Under the pieces are notes generated by a model. The model did not search any database and was not told the DNA's origin. It worked only from the letters and a program-made list of their open reading frames with translations. Below are positions 1 to 8,381 of a stretch of 43,523 nt of DNA, piece after piece (the first letter of the stretch is position 1; each line of letters begins with the position of its first letter). The DNA comes from SAR324 cluster bacterium (GTDB lineage: Bacteria; SAR324; NAC60-12). Location of the stretch: the NCBI GenBank assembly GCA_016764995.1, contig JAESQU010000022.1, positions 1-43,523 of the forward strand, in the 5' to 3' direction. The position numbers and the translations under genes are program-made.

Positions 1-1
1 G

Positions 2-955
2 TGGCGATTTACCAACCACGACGTATTGCTGCATGCACTGCCGATCTTTCATACCCATGGATTATTTGTTGCTACAAATGTTACACTTTTGGCAGGAGGA
101 TCAATGATCTTCATTCCAAAGTTTGATTTAGATTCTATGATCAAAAATATTTCTAATTCAGCCACAATGATGGGTGTGCCTACGTTTTATACAAGGCTGC
201 TGAATGATCAACGATTTAGCAAAGAAATAACACAGCATATACGGCTTTTCGTTTCCGGAAGTGCCCCGCTTTTAGCAGAAACACATGTCCAATTTGAAGC
301 GAGAACAGGCCATCGAATACTGGAACGTTACGGAATGACGGAGACAAACATGAATACATCCAATCCATATCTGGGTGAACGACGTGCAGGAACAGTCGGC
401 TTCCCTTTGCCGGGTGTCGAAATTAGGATTACAGATTCGAAAACCGGGGTGGTTCTGGCAGACGGCGAAATTGGTGAGCTTGAAGTACGTGGTGCAAATG
501 TGTATAAAGGATACTGGCAAATGCCGGAAAAAACTGCGGAGGAACTGCGCGAAGATGGTTTTTTTATTACTGGGGATTTAGGGAAGATTGATAGTGACGG
601 CTATGTACACATTGCGGGTCGTAACAAAGACCTAATTATTTCAGGAGGATACAATATCTATCCGAAAGAAGTTGAACTTTTACTTGATGAGCAATCCGGA
701 GTCATGGAAAGTGCGGTGATTGGTGTTGCTCACACAGACTTGGGAGAAGCGGTTGTAGGAATTTTGGTTCCAGAAAAAGGTGCTGCTCCTGATTTTGATG
801 AGATATTCAAAAATATCAGCAAATCTTTTGCAAAGTACAAACAACCTCGGAAATTGATTGTAATACCGGAACTTCCTAGAAACACGATGGGAAAAGTGCA
901 GAAAAATTTACTTAGGAAAAAATATAAAGACGTCTTCTTGGCACATGCTTGCTAA
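2..955 (+). CDS. matB: Malonyl-CoA synthetase (AMP-forming), 5'-truncated by window edge
   Basis: Adenylate-forming ligase that would convert malonate, ATP and CoA to malonyl-CoA in the cytosol. The reading frame is open from base 2, so the N-terminal part with the P-loop lies outside the window. Visible core motifs of the ANL superfamily are HALPIFHTHGL, RYGMTET (A5), TGDLG (A7), GRNKDLIISGGYNIYPKEVE (A8) and the C-terminal PRNTMGKVQKN with the catalytic lysine (A10). The stretch around HALPIFHTHGLF and GERRAGTVGFPLPGVE is characteristic of MatB rather than of long-chain acyl-CoA ligases. No linked gene is seen downstream, where 418 bases without a gene follow. Malonyl-CoA specificity is by family resemblance; a methylmalonyl-CoA activity is also known for MatB enzymes. 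Confidence 0.85.
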   Translation, partial: WRFTNHDVLLHALPIFHTHGLFVATNVTLLAGGSMIFIPKFDLDSMIKNISNSATMMGVPTFYTRLLNDQRFSKEITQHIRLFVSGSAPLLAETHVQFEARTGHRILERYGMTETNMNTSNPYLGERRAGTVGFPLPGVEIRITDSKTGVVLADGEIGELEVRGANVYKGYWQMPEKTAEELREDGFFITGDLGKIDSDGYVHIAGRNKDLIISGGYNIYPKEVELLLDEQSGVMESAVIGVAHTDLGEAVVGILVPEKGAAPDFDEIFKNISKSFAKYKQPRKLIVIPELPRNTMGKVQKNLLRKKYKDVFLAHAC

Positions 956-1206
956 AATTTTTGCCAAATTAGATGAGTTTGAAAAAGAATTTTGGGCAAC
1001 TAATTTCCGGTTCCTAAGCAAAATTTTCTAAAAATTGGTATTTGTGTTTTTCAAGTTTTAACAACACATCTGTGTGTAGCAAAAAATACAATAACGGTTA
1101 AAAATTTAGCAATGTTTAACTCTGTTATTTTTGTACAAAATGAAACAAACTCACCTGCCTAAGATTTAATTGCAGGTTAAATTTCCAGAACATTTCCATA
1201 AAATAG

Positions 1207-1235
1207 TTGACATTCATGAAAATTTGATTGATAAT
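1207..1235 (+). promoter_or_regulatory. Sigma-70 promoter for the double-HTH regulator
   Basis: A perfect -35 TTGACA at 1207-1212 is followed by a 17-nt spacer and GATAAT at 1230-1235 (5 of 6 consensus). Transcription would begin near 1242 and give a leader of about 130 nt before the start codon at 1374. Confidence 0.7.
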
Positions 1236-1265
1236 TCATGGTGTTCTAAGAAAAAAATGGACATG

Positions 1266-1285
1266 GTTCTTGATGAATTAAGAAC
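1266..1285. repeat. Inverted repeat in regulator leader
   Basis: GTTCTT at 1266-1271 and AAGAAC at 1280-1285 form a 6-bp perfect stem, extendable inward by G-U and A-U pairs to 8 bp with a TGAA loop. It lies between the promoter at 1207-1235 and the XRE gene at 1374. It could be an autoregulatory operator or an RNA hairpin; no T-tract follows, so it is not a terminator. Confidence 0.4.
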
Positions 1286-1373
1286 TTGAAAAAAAATGAT
1301 TAAATTTAAGCAGCACATGGGAGTAACAATATTTTGGTGCCGCTAACGGAAGATTTTCAAAAAAGAGAGCGAA

Positions 1374-1808
1374 ATGGAATTTGGTGAACAAATGACTCAG
1401 TGGCGCGAGAAGTCTGGGTTGACTCGCAAAGAATTTGCCCGAAAACTCAGTGTTTCGCTGACTGCTGTAAAAAATTGGGAAACTGGACACTCAACTCCCA
1501 AACTTACGAAATACAGTGAAATTGCAAATGTATTGGCGATTGACGTACGTGAGATGGGGTTGGATAATGACCTTGATCTTGACAGGATCGGTGATCGTAT
1601 AAAATATGCCCGTTTGCTGAGAGGCATGTCGATTGAAGCATTTGCCTATGAACATGGATTTGCAATTCAAACTGTAAAAAGTTGGGAATCGCATGCAGCA
1701 GAAGTCACGGAAGCCTCTTTGGAGCGCATTTCACGTGCGTTGAAAATTCCAACTCCATTCTTTGAAATGAAGAATGATCCTCATAAGGAATTAGCCGACC
1801 TCAAATAA
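1374..1808 (+). CDS. Transcriptional regulator with two tandem XRE-type HTH domains
   Basis: 144-residue DNA-binding protein. Residues about 3-60 form a Cro/C1-type helix-turn-helix (LTRKEFARKLSVSLTAVKNWETG), and residues about 66-128 form a second one (MSIEAFAYEHGFAIQTVKSWES). Both keep the K-x-W-E pattern of the XRE recognition helix. There is no additional sensor domain, so ligand or signal cannot be predicted. A GAGAG Shine-Dalgarno motif lies just upstream of the ATG, and a good sigma-70 promoter with a long leader precedes it. The gene stands alone and converges on the lipoprotein cluster, with a hairpin between them. The tandem duplication suggests that a monomer could bind two half-sites. 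The target is unknown. Confidence 0.8.
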   Translation: MEFGEQMTQWREKSGLTRKEFARKLSVSLTAVKNWETGHSTPKLTKYSEIANVLAIDVREMGLDNDLDLDRIGDRIKYARLLRGMSIEAFAYEHGFAIQTVKSWESHAAEVTEASLERISRALKIPTPFFEMKNDPHKELADLK

Positions 1809-1812
1809 TCAA

Positions 1813-1838
1813 AGGGTTTCCGCATTTTAGTAAACCCT
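1813..1838. terminator. Candidate bidirectional terminator between convergent genes
   Basis: AGGGTTT (1813-1819) and AAACCCT (1832-1838) form a perfect 7-bp stem with a 12-nt loop, exactly between the convergent ends at 1808 and 1844. T-rich but not continuous tracts follow on both strands, so efficiency is uncertain. Confidence 0.45.
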
Positions 1839-1843
1839 GCGAT

Positions 1844-3097
1844 TTAAATTTGTGTCCTATTTACCGCCGCTTTAATTACTTCATTATTGCCATCTTGTTT
1901 CAAGGCGAGTTTGTAGTGTTTTCTCGCTTGTGAAATTTCCCCTCCAGCCTCATAAGCTAAACCCAGGTTGTACTCGTCTGCCGCAGTACGCTCATTCATA
2001 CCTTGAATAAAAGCAATTGCCTCCTGATAAGCATTTCCTCTGATAAGTGTTACCGCAACGCTGTTTCCATCTTCTACAAGTAATTCCGCTGTTTCATGAT
2101 AGGGGCTGATTTGTTTGACGTATTTCCGCGCAACCTGTCTTCCAAGTGTAATTTTTAAATCCAAGGAAGTTTGTGGAACATGAGCATTTTGTCTCAGGTT
2201 GAATCCTCTTGCAAAATATTCTGTTGGGTTTGTAAATGACAAACCTGCACGGTCAATTCTTGACAAAAAGGACTCAGAAAGAGTCTCATTTTGCTGATAA
2301 TTTTTTAAAACGGCATTTTTAATTTGTATCGCCAAATGAGAAGTTTCGGGAGCGCCTCCCCATTTCCGGACAAAGAAAGTCCGAAAGTTTTGTGGAGGTA
2401 TGACATTTTCCCCATCACTTTTCCGTAACAAAGAAAATTCAACTTCAAGTGCGGCTATTTGTTCCACATAAGGAGTTGCAATCAGAAAACCTGCTCCGGA
2501 TGCTTCGGCTCCCATTGAAACCGCACTTGCCAGCAAAGATTGTTCAAGGGTGGCGCCTTTGTTTTTTATGTTTGTAAAATATGGAAGATTTTCCTCGGAT
2601 TCAAAAATCTGCTCAACATATTTCACTTTTCCATGTAGAACAGCTACTTTTCCCGGATCCGGAAGCACACCGCTAAATCCTGTTTCCTCGCCCGTTGTAT
2701 TGATCAATTGATACGGCGATTGCAGAGAAAGTTCATGTACAAGAGCAGCCCGGACCAAATCGGCGATTAAGATTGGTACTGACTTTTTAGCAGTGAACTT
2801 AGAGATGGTTGGTTTTAATAAGTTTTTTGAAGTCCACAAACTCGAGTTTGATCCGGATTCGACTGCGCTTGGTAATTTGATTTGTCCGGATACAATTTCA
2901 AAATTTCCAATTTCAATATAGTTAATATTCTCAACTTGTTGTACGGGAGGACGTTCAATTTGAAAACTGACTTTAGGGGCGCACGCATTGAAAAAAGTAG
3001 CGCAAAGGCAGAAAAATACTAAAGCTCTAAAATGAGCAGCAGTATCACTTTTCCGCTTTTCAGGGTTTATCATAATTTTCAAGAGAATTAGTTTCAT
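1844..3097 (-). CDS. Predicted outer-membrane lipoprotein with C-terminal TPR, paralogue A
   Basis: 417-residue secreted protein, third and last in a tandem series of three paralogues. A hydrophobic segment ends in the lipobox FFNAC, so the mature protein would be lipidated on that cysteine. The middle has a CsgG-like flavour: a helix LVRAALVHELSLQSPYQLI followed by a beta strand KVAVLHGKVKYV. The C-terminal ~100 residues carry ISPYHETAELLVEDG, then a TPR-like EYNLGLAYEAGGEISQARKH. The same order of elements recurs in the two upstream genes. An internal ATG at 3073 would give a shorter, more usual n-region and may be the true start. I cannot assign a function; an assembly or envelope role is inference. 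Confidence 0.7.
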   Translation of the reverse strand: MKLILLKIMINPEKRKSDTAAHFRALVFFCLCATFFNACAPKVSFQIERPPVQQVENINYIEIGNFEIVSGQIKLPSAVESGSNSSLWTSKNLLKPTISKFTAKKSVPILIADLVRAALVHELSLQSPYQLINTTGEETGFSGVLPDPGKVAVLHGKVKYVEQIFESEENLPYFTNIKNKGATLEQSLLASAVSMGAEASGAGFLIATPYVEQIAALEVEFSLLRKSDGENVIPPQNFRTFFVRKWGGAPETSHLAIQIKNAVLKNYQQNETLSESFLSRIDRAGLSFTNPTEYFARGFNLRQNAHVPQTSLDLKITLGRQVARKYVKQISPYHETAELLVEDGNSVAVTLIRGNAYQEAIAFIQGMNERTAADEYNLGLAYEAGGEISQARKHYKLALKQDGNNEVIKAAVNRTQI

Positions 3098-3136
3098 AAC
3101 ATAAATAGTGCAAATGTAGATTTTTCCGGAACCATA

Positions 3137-4276
3137 CTAACGTGATTCAAGCTGTCTCTGAAGTTGCGGGTGTTCACGACGTAGTCTTTCTATGCGTCCG
3201 AGTCCCTGCGCAAAAAGCAAATTTTCCGGATCGGACTGCCAGGCTTCTCGGTAAGTTGTAAGTGCGAGTCCATAATCCCCAACTGCTTCAAAGCAAAGTC
3301 CCAAGTTATAAAGATCATCAGGATCAGGATTATCGGCAGTCGCAAGTTGTAATTGTTCAATTGCTAAATCGAATGCACCTGCTTCAATTAAAATTTTAGC
3401 ATTTTCAAAGTTTCCATCTGCAATAGAATAGCTGACAGTTTTTTCTGTTACGGCGACTCTACGGACAAATCCGCTCGCAATTGAAAGCGCCAAGTCCGCG
3501 ATTATTTGCTCAAATGACGGTAGAACATCCTCGGAAGTTTCAATGGTGTCGGTCTTGGAAGGTTTCGATGATGCCAAAATAGAGCTAAAACTAGCAGCAA
3601 TTTGCTGAAAACTTTCTACGGTTCTTCCTCCAATTTTCTGTGAGTAGGTTCGAGTTTCAAAAGTAGTCGCCACAACTTCCGTCGGCAGTAAACGAGTCAT
3701 TTTTATTTCAAGTCCCAATGTACCATGAGTTGATTTGTAGGGCCACCAAACAACTTGATCGACTGTTAAGTTCAGTCCGTAACTGCTTCTGGAACGAGGC
3801 CGAAAATACTCTAAACCTTCTTTGCTTAAGTCAACTCCATCTGTACGTTCAATTTCCAGCCAGAGCTTTCCGCTGATCACCGCGTCAACATTTTGAGTTT
3901 TATAACCGCGTACTGAAACTAATTGTTGCAGGGCCGCATCGTTTTCCAGCTTTTCAAATTCATCTGTAAAAACTACTTTGAAGTATGGAGTTGCGGTTAA
4001 CAGATTTATTACTCTTGCTCTTACTGAACGGCTAATCGATTTTTGTTGCTCCTCATTCAGTAAAACAGGGTGAGTTTTCCAGATGCCGTTCCGTTCAGTT
4101 TTATATTTCAGCAAAATCTGGCCAATCTCAAATCCGCCTACTGCGACATTTTTGATATCCTTAGTATTTATTTCCGCAGGTGAGAGTACAGTAAGTGTGG
4201 CTTTTGCGCAGCTCGTCAACATAAATGCGACGAAAAATAAAATAAATAAAGTTTGATTAAAGATATAGTTATTCAT
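3137..4276 (-). CDS. Predicted outer-membrane lipoprotein with C-terminal TPR, paralogue B
   Basis: 379-residue lipoprotein, middle member of the tandem trio. The signal peptide ends in the lipobox FMLTSC. The N-terminal domain begins with a strand DIKNVAVGGFEIG and a helix VRARVINLLTATPYFKVVF, resembling the CsgG fold pattern of paralogues A and C. The C-terminus has ILIEAGAFDLAIEQLQLA, then DLYNLGLCFEAVGDYGLALT and a final GLGRIERLRREH, closely matching paralogue C (GVGRTRRYLAET). Only 17 bp separate it from the upstream gene and 39 bp from the downstream one, so the three are probably one transcript. Function is not recognised; sequence divergence among the three suggests distinct roles in one envelope complex. 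Confidence 0.7.
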   Translation of the reverse strand: MNNYIFNQTLFILFFVAFMLTSCAKATLTVLSPAEINTKDIKNVAVGGFEIGQILLKYKTERNGIWKTHPVLLNEEQQKSISRSVRARVINLLTATPYFKVVFTDEFEKLENDAALQQLVSVRGYKTQNVDAVISGKLWLEIERTDGVDLSKEGLEYFRPRSRSSYGLNLTVDQVVWWPYKSTHGTLGLEIKMTRLLPTEVVATTFETRTYSQKIGGRTVESFQQIAASFSSILASSKPSKTDTIETSEDVLPSFEQIIADLALSIASGFVRRVAVTEKTVSYSIADGNFENAKILIEAGAFDLAIEQLQLATADNPDPDDLYNLGLCFEAVGDYGLALTTYREAWQSDPENLLFAQGLGRIERLRREHPQLQRQLESR

Positions 4277-4293
4277 AAATTTGATGGGCTTAT

Positions 4294-5592
4294 TTACTTT
4301 TGAGTTTGTTTGGCTAATGTTTTTGTTTCAGCAAGATAACGTCGTGTCCGTCCAACACCTTGCGCGTAAAGTTTTATGCCGGGACTTTTCTCAAGTGCGG
4401 TAATATAAAATCTGCGGGCATCTTCGTAATCTTCCCGACTGACTGCGCTCGCTTCATAGGCCAAACCTAAATTATACCAATCTTCCGCTTCGCGTTCTCC
4501 TTGCGGAATTGCTTCAATCAAATTCAGAGCTTGTTTGGATTTCCCCTCTTTGAGCAAATTCCCCGCTTCTGCTTTCCCTCCTTCGGCAACTTCTGCCGTA
4601 ACCATTACCTTGTACGGCGAAATAGTACGGATGAATGAATCAAGAGTTTGCTTCACCAAAAGCCGAATTATCTGCCGTTTTTCTTTCGGTGGAAGGTCGT
4701 ATATTTCCGGGATTGGCAAAGCCTTTGGTCCATAAAAAATCTGTTTGGGATTACTGCGTGAGGCCAAGGCAACTTGGCGAAAAGGAATCGGAAAAATGGG
4801 AATTCTGGTGATGCTGATCAGACTGCCCAAAGTAAGCGAAATCAAGTGGCTTTCTTTGATGTTACGGTAAGAATCCTTTTCCGTAATGCTTCGGCCAAAA
4901 CTGGCTGAATCGGAGCGTATTGCAAATGTTTCTCTGCTCAGGCCAATCACGGTAAAACTAAAATTTGTCTGGGCGAAAAGCGAAAGATTTTTGTAATTAT
5001 AAATCCGGACGACTTGGTTTTTAGGTGGAATAACTTCATTTAAACCTGCCATCGCAAATGCGGTTGAAAACGCCAGTTCAGCCACATTACTGGCAAATGC
5101 ACCCTTCCGGCAAACATAACCTCTCCAATTATCCAAAGTAATCGCATCATCAGAAATTGAGGCCGCAGCCGCTGAAGACAATCTCCCACCGATTCCTCCC
5201 GTGCAAGTTGCAAGGTCAGTAAATTGTCCACGGTCAACTTCACCTCCACTGATGACCTCACCCTGAATTATGGCAACAGTTTCTTTTTCGGAATCAATTT
5301 GGCTCTCGTTAAAAGTCTTTACTACACTAACTTCGAAGCGTCCAAAACGATTGAGTTCCTTGGCGAGTTCTTGAAGTACTTGAGATTTAATACCAAGTTT
5401 GTCGTTTGATTCATCCACCAAATCTGCGCGAATAAAAACTTTTTTTACCTCACTCGGAATGGAAATTCTGGAAGGACGCTGTACTTCAAATTGAGAAAGT
5501 GTCAGTGTGCTACAGGCTGAGATGAGCACTGATGCACAAAGCCAAAAAAGAAGCCTGACAAATTTATTGTTTGTTGAAAAAATTATTTTCAT
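4294..5592 (-). CDS. Predicted outer-membrane lipoprotein with C-terminal TPR, paralogue C
   Basis: About 432 residues, first of the tandem trio. The lipobox is LISAC. The N-terminal domain has EVKKVFIRADLVDES, the helix VLQELAKELNRFGRFEVSVV and the strand VAIIQGEVISGGEVD, the pattern of CsgG-like proteins. A glycine/serine/alanine-rich segment with two cysteines follows. The C-terminus has RTISPYKVMVTAEVAEGG, matching ISPYHETAELLVEDG in paralogue A, then a TPR-like DWYNLGLAYEAS and QGVGRTRR. A TTG at 5604 in the same frame overlaps the stop of the DUF2851 gene (TTGA). The ATG at 5592, directly before a lysine-containing signal peptide, is the better start. Tight packing implies translational coupling to the DUF2851 gene. 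Confidence 0.7.
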   Translation of the reverse strand: MKIIFSTNNKFVRLLFWLCASVLISACSTLTLSQFEVQRPSRISIPSEVKKVFIRADLVDESNDKLGIKSQVLQELAKELNRFGRFEVSVVKTFNESQIDSEKETVAIIQGEVISGGEVDRGQFTDLATCTGGIGGRLSSAAAASISDDAITLDNWRGYVCRKGAFASNVAELAFSTAFAMAGLNEVIPPKNQVVRIYNYKNLSLFAQTNFSFTVIGLSRETFAIRSDSASFGRSITEKDSYRNIKESHLISLTLGSLISITRIPIFPIPFRQVALASRSNPKQIFYGPKALPIPEIYDLPPKEKRQIIRLLVKQTLDSFIRTISPYKVMVTAEVAEGGKAEAGNLLKEGKSKQALNLIEAIPQGEREAEDWYNLGLAYEASAVSREDYEDARRFYITALEKSPGIKLYAQGVGRTRRYLAETKTLAKQTQK

Positions 5593-5600
5593 GTTTGCAT

Positions 5601-7013
5601 TCAACTTTCTAAAAGTTTGGGTAGTTCACAGCGAACACAACCTTGATGAAAGTTACGGCAAAAATCATGTTGAATTTGAATCAAACCTTGCCGATTTCCA
5701 AAAGTGTCCAGCTTTAGTTTAGGCGATTTTGGCAATTCTGAAAACCATAATCGTTTTTCCATGAAACGTATTTTGTTGTTTGATGCTTCTGCAGGCAAAA
5801 TCATGAATAAGCGATAAAGCAATTTTTCCAGTTCAGGCTCCTTTTCGTGACGCGCAAATGCCAGAAAAAATGGCAAAACCGCATTTGCCCAAAGAATTAT
5901 TTGACGGCCCTTTCCCACAAGTTGCGTGGAATGTGAAGGCTTCGATTTTCCCAAAACAAGATGTTGTTGCCAAACTTCCCATTCCGGAGTTGAAAATAGC
6001 TGCTCTGTTTCAAACAGAGCTTGCCGCCGTAATTTTTTTTCATCCGCAAAGTCATTCAAATTCTGTAACAATAGTAACCAGCGTTTGAGTAAACCATCAT
6101 TTGCAACACGGTATAAATGGTGGAACATACCAAGCAGTCTCCGCTCAGGAGAATTTTGTGGACGGGACGCTTGTGAAATTTTCCCGGAAACTTTTGGATG
6201 TTCCGGAAGTTCCTGCCAGGCGGCCTTCCATTGTAAAAATTCATGGCGAACTGTGGGATCAGAAATTGTCAGTTTTTTGGTAAACAGACCACAGGCGCCA
6301 AACCAGCGTGAAAGCACAAGTGTCCGTGTTGTACGCTGGGGTTGTCGAAACAAGGGACGAAGTTTCCGAAATTGATATTGTTTTGCCAATTCCTCAAACA
6401 CCTGGGAAAACGCTGAATAACCGAGTGATTTGAACAGCAACTGAAAAAGCAATTCCTCCGGATTCTGTTCTTCCCAGCGGTTCAGCAGCACTTGCGTTTT
6501 TTCTTGAATACGCTGTTCCGCGGCATGACCGATCACTCTTTTGAGCGTTTCTGCGCCATGCTCAACTGCCGCTACTCCGCAACGTCCCGGGAGTTCTTCG
6601 AATAGCTTCAAGTTTGCTCGGGCGTCCATTTCAGAGGTCGAGGGTTCTTTACTCAAAAAAGGAGCAAGTTCCAGTTCCGGAACATTTCGGCCATCTTCTC
6701 GTTCAATTTTACGCTGACCATGGTGGTAAAGGACGACGTGTAAAACCACCGAATTATAATCCGGATTTTTTTCATGTTGATGCGCAAACCATCCGGAAGA
6801 ATCGACATGAATTTCCACCGCACCGAGAAGTGACTGCTCCCCAATTTGCAAGCGTGCTTCCAGAAAATCCGGTCCGCTTCCGGAATTATGCCAACCTGTA
6901 AACTCTATTTTTACTGCTTGTCCAGAAACCGTTTTCAGATTTTCCTGCGTAAAATCTTGTTCGGCCCAAATTTGTTGAATTGCCATTTCCGGAATGGAGA
7001 GCTTGTTTTTCAT
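5601..7013 (-). CDS. DUF2851 family protein
   Basis: About 470 residues. The N-terminal part has the hallmark WHNSGSGPDFLEARLQIGE and GAVEIHVDSSGWFAHQHEKN of the DUF2851 family, which is best known from Bacteroidetes and has no settled function. The C-terminal end has the family's small cysteine cluster HDFCRNFHQGCVRCELP, possibly a metal site. No signal peptide or membrane segment is visible, so it is probably cytosolic. A TTG at 7016 precedes the ATG at 7013; the ATG is preferred. The 3' end overlaps the alternative TTG start of the first lipoprotein gene, so it probably heads that operon. The divergent trpBA promoter lies just upstream. Confidence 0.8.
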   Translation of the reverse strand: MKNKLSIPEMAIQQIWAEQDFTQENLKTVSGQAVKIEFTGWHNSGSGPDFLEARLQIGEQSLLGAVEIHVDSSGWFAHQHEKNPDYNSVVLHVVLYHHGQRKIEREDGRNVPELELAPFLSKEPSTSEMDARANLKLFEELPGRCGVAAVEHGAETLKRVIGHAAEQRIQEKTQVLLNRWEEQNPEELLFQLLFKSLGYSAFSQVFEELAKQYQFRKLRPLFRQPQRTTRTLVLSRWFGACGLFTKKLTISDPTVRHEFLQWKAAWQELPEHPKVSGKISQASRPQNSPERRLLGMFHHLYRVANDGLLKRWLLLLQNLNDFADEKKLRRQALFETEQLFSTPEWEVWQQHLVLGKSKPSHSTQLVGKGRQIILWANAVLPFFLAFARHEKEPELEKLLYRLFMILPAEASNNKIRFMEKRLWFSELPKSPKLKLDTFGNRQGLIQIQHDFCRNFHQGCVRCELPKLLES

Positions 7014-7023
7014 CAACGGTTAA

Positions 7024-7052
7024 TTGACAAGATGAGAAAAAATACGTAAAAT
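7024..7052 (+). promoter_or_regulatory. Sigma-70 promoter of trpBA
   Basis: Perfect -35 TTGACA at 7024-7029, 17-nt spacer, -10 TAAAAT at 7047-7052 (5 of 6). The leader to trpB would be about 44 nt. I see no Trp codon-rich leader peptide or attenuator in that short leader, so regulation by attenuation is not supported. Confidence 0.7.
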
Positions 7053-7102
7053 CTAAACTTAAATAATAAACCAGAAAGTAAAAAGATACAATAAAGTCAA
7101 CT

Positions 7103-8344
7103 ATGCCGACTCAATCCATTACTCCTGATGCTTCCGGATATTTCGGAGAATACGGAGGTAAGTTCATTCCGGAAATATTATACACCACATTTGACGAATT
7201 AATTGCTGCATTTTATAAGGCAAAGGCTGACCCCGAATTTTGGCAAAGTTATGTGGATGTGATGCAAAATTACTCGTGTCGTCCAACACCGATTACGCCG
7301 CTGGAAAATTTTGCAAAATCACTTGGTGGAAAGTTTCAGATTTTTTGCAAACGCGAAGATTTGAACCATACCGGTGCGCACAAAGCAAACAATTGTATGG
7401 GACAGGGTTTGCTCGTGCAGCGCATGGGTAAAAAACGTGTAATCGCGGAAACCGGAGCCGGACAACACGGCGTGGCAACCGCTACAATGGCTGCCAGAAT
7501 GGGACTGGAATGCACGGTTTACATGGGCTCAGTTGATGTGGAACGACAACGACCGAATGTTTTTTGGATGGAACAACTTGGGGCGACTGTGATTTCTGTG
7601 ACTGAAGGTGCGGCCACACTAAAAGATGCAATCAATGCCGCCATGCGGGACTGGGCGGAAAGTATGGAAACCACACATTATGTTTTGGGAACAACTTGCG
7701 GACCGCATCCTTTTCCTGAAATGGTGGCTTGGTTTCAGTCCATTATTGGACAGGAATCACGCGAGCAAATGCTTAAAAAAAATGGGAGACTTCCAGACAG
7801 AATCTATGCCTGTGTCGGAGGCGGCTCAAACGCAAGTGGTATTTTTCTGCCGTTTCTGGATGATAAAGCAGTGGAACTGATCGGTGTTGAAGCAGGAGGA
7901 CGCGGTCTTGAATCCGGAGAACATGCTGCCCGTTTTTATGGAGGAACGGTCGGTGTCGCTCAAGGATACAAAACGTATTTTTTCCAGGACGATGAAGGTC
8001 AAATGCTGCACACGCATTCGATTGCGGCCGGATTGGACTACATTGGAGTTAGTCCTATTCTGAGTCATCTTCACGATCAAAAACGCATCCGTTTTACCGC
8101 TGCCACAGATGACGCGGTTATTTCTGCCACAAAACAACTCATTCGTACCGAAGGCATCATTCCGGCTTTGGAGAGCGGACATGCCTTTGCAGCGGTGATT
8201 GAAGAAGCACCGAGCATTCCGGATGGCACACAAGTTTTGATTAACCTTTCCGGTCGAGGAGACAAAGATATTTTCAATATTGCCGAAGCCATCGGTGACA
8301 AAAAATGGCAGGAGTTTTTGAAAGCAAAGGCAATGAGCCAATGA
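7103..8344 (+). CDS. trpB: Tryptophan synthase beta chain
   Basis: 413-residue PLP enzyme that condenses indole with L-serine to give L-tryptophan, working as alpha2-beta2 with TrpA. The start ASGYFGEYGGKFIPE is typical. The PLP lysine is K94 in REDLNHTGAHKANN, and GGGSNASG is the phosphate-binding loop. GAGQHGVATA, with the catalytic glutamate just before it (AETGAGQ), is intact. Length is normal for the family (TrpB1 type). It is first in a two-gene unit with trpA, 37 bp apart, behind a strong promoter at 7024-7052. No other trp genes are in the window, so the rest of the pathway must lie elsewhere. Confidence 0.97.
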   Translation: MPTQSITPDASGYFGEYGGKFIPEILYTTFDELIAAFYKAKADPEFWQSYVDVMQNYSCRPTPITPLENFAKSLGGKFQIFCKREDLNHTGAHKANNCMGQGLLVQRMGKKRVIAETGAGQHGVATATMAARMGLECTVYMGSVDVERQRPNVFWMEQLGATVISVTEGAATLKDAINAAMRDWAESMETTHYVLGTTCGPHPFPEMVAWFQSIIGQESREQMLKKNGRLPDRIYACVGGGSNASGIFLPFLDDKAVELIGVEAGGRGLESGEHAARFYGGTVGVAQGYKTYFFQDDEGQMLHTHSIAAGLDYIGVSPILSHLHDQKRIRFTAATDDAVISATKQLIRTEGIIPALESGHAFAAVIEEAPSIPDGTQVLINLSGRGDKDIFNIAEAIGDKKWQEFLKAKAMSQ

Positions 8345-8381
8345 AAATAATTCTGTTTCATAATTTCAAATTTATAAGTAA

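Larger units (their letters stand above)
956..1373. other. AT-rich intergenic region, 418 bp
   Basis: No convincing gene on either strand. It holds a 6-bp inverted repeat ACCTGC/GCAGGT at 1153-1177 without a clear T-tract, the sigma-70 promoter at 1207-1235 and an inverted repeat at 1266-1285. A 28-codon ORF starting inside the end of matB at 945 is too short to support. Confidence 0.6.

Noticed and set aside
938-953. Sigma-54-like promoter TTGGCACATGCTTGCT at the matB 3' end
   Set aside because: GG-to-GC spacing is one base short of the strict 10-nt distance, and it lies within the coding end of matB.
945-1031. 28-codon ORF overlapping the matB stop
   Set aside because: Very short, no Shine-Dalgarno sequence and no recognisable similarity.
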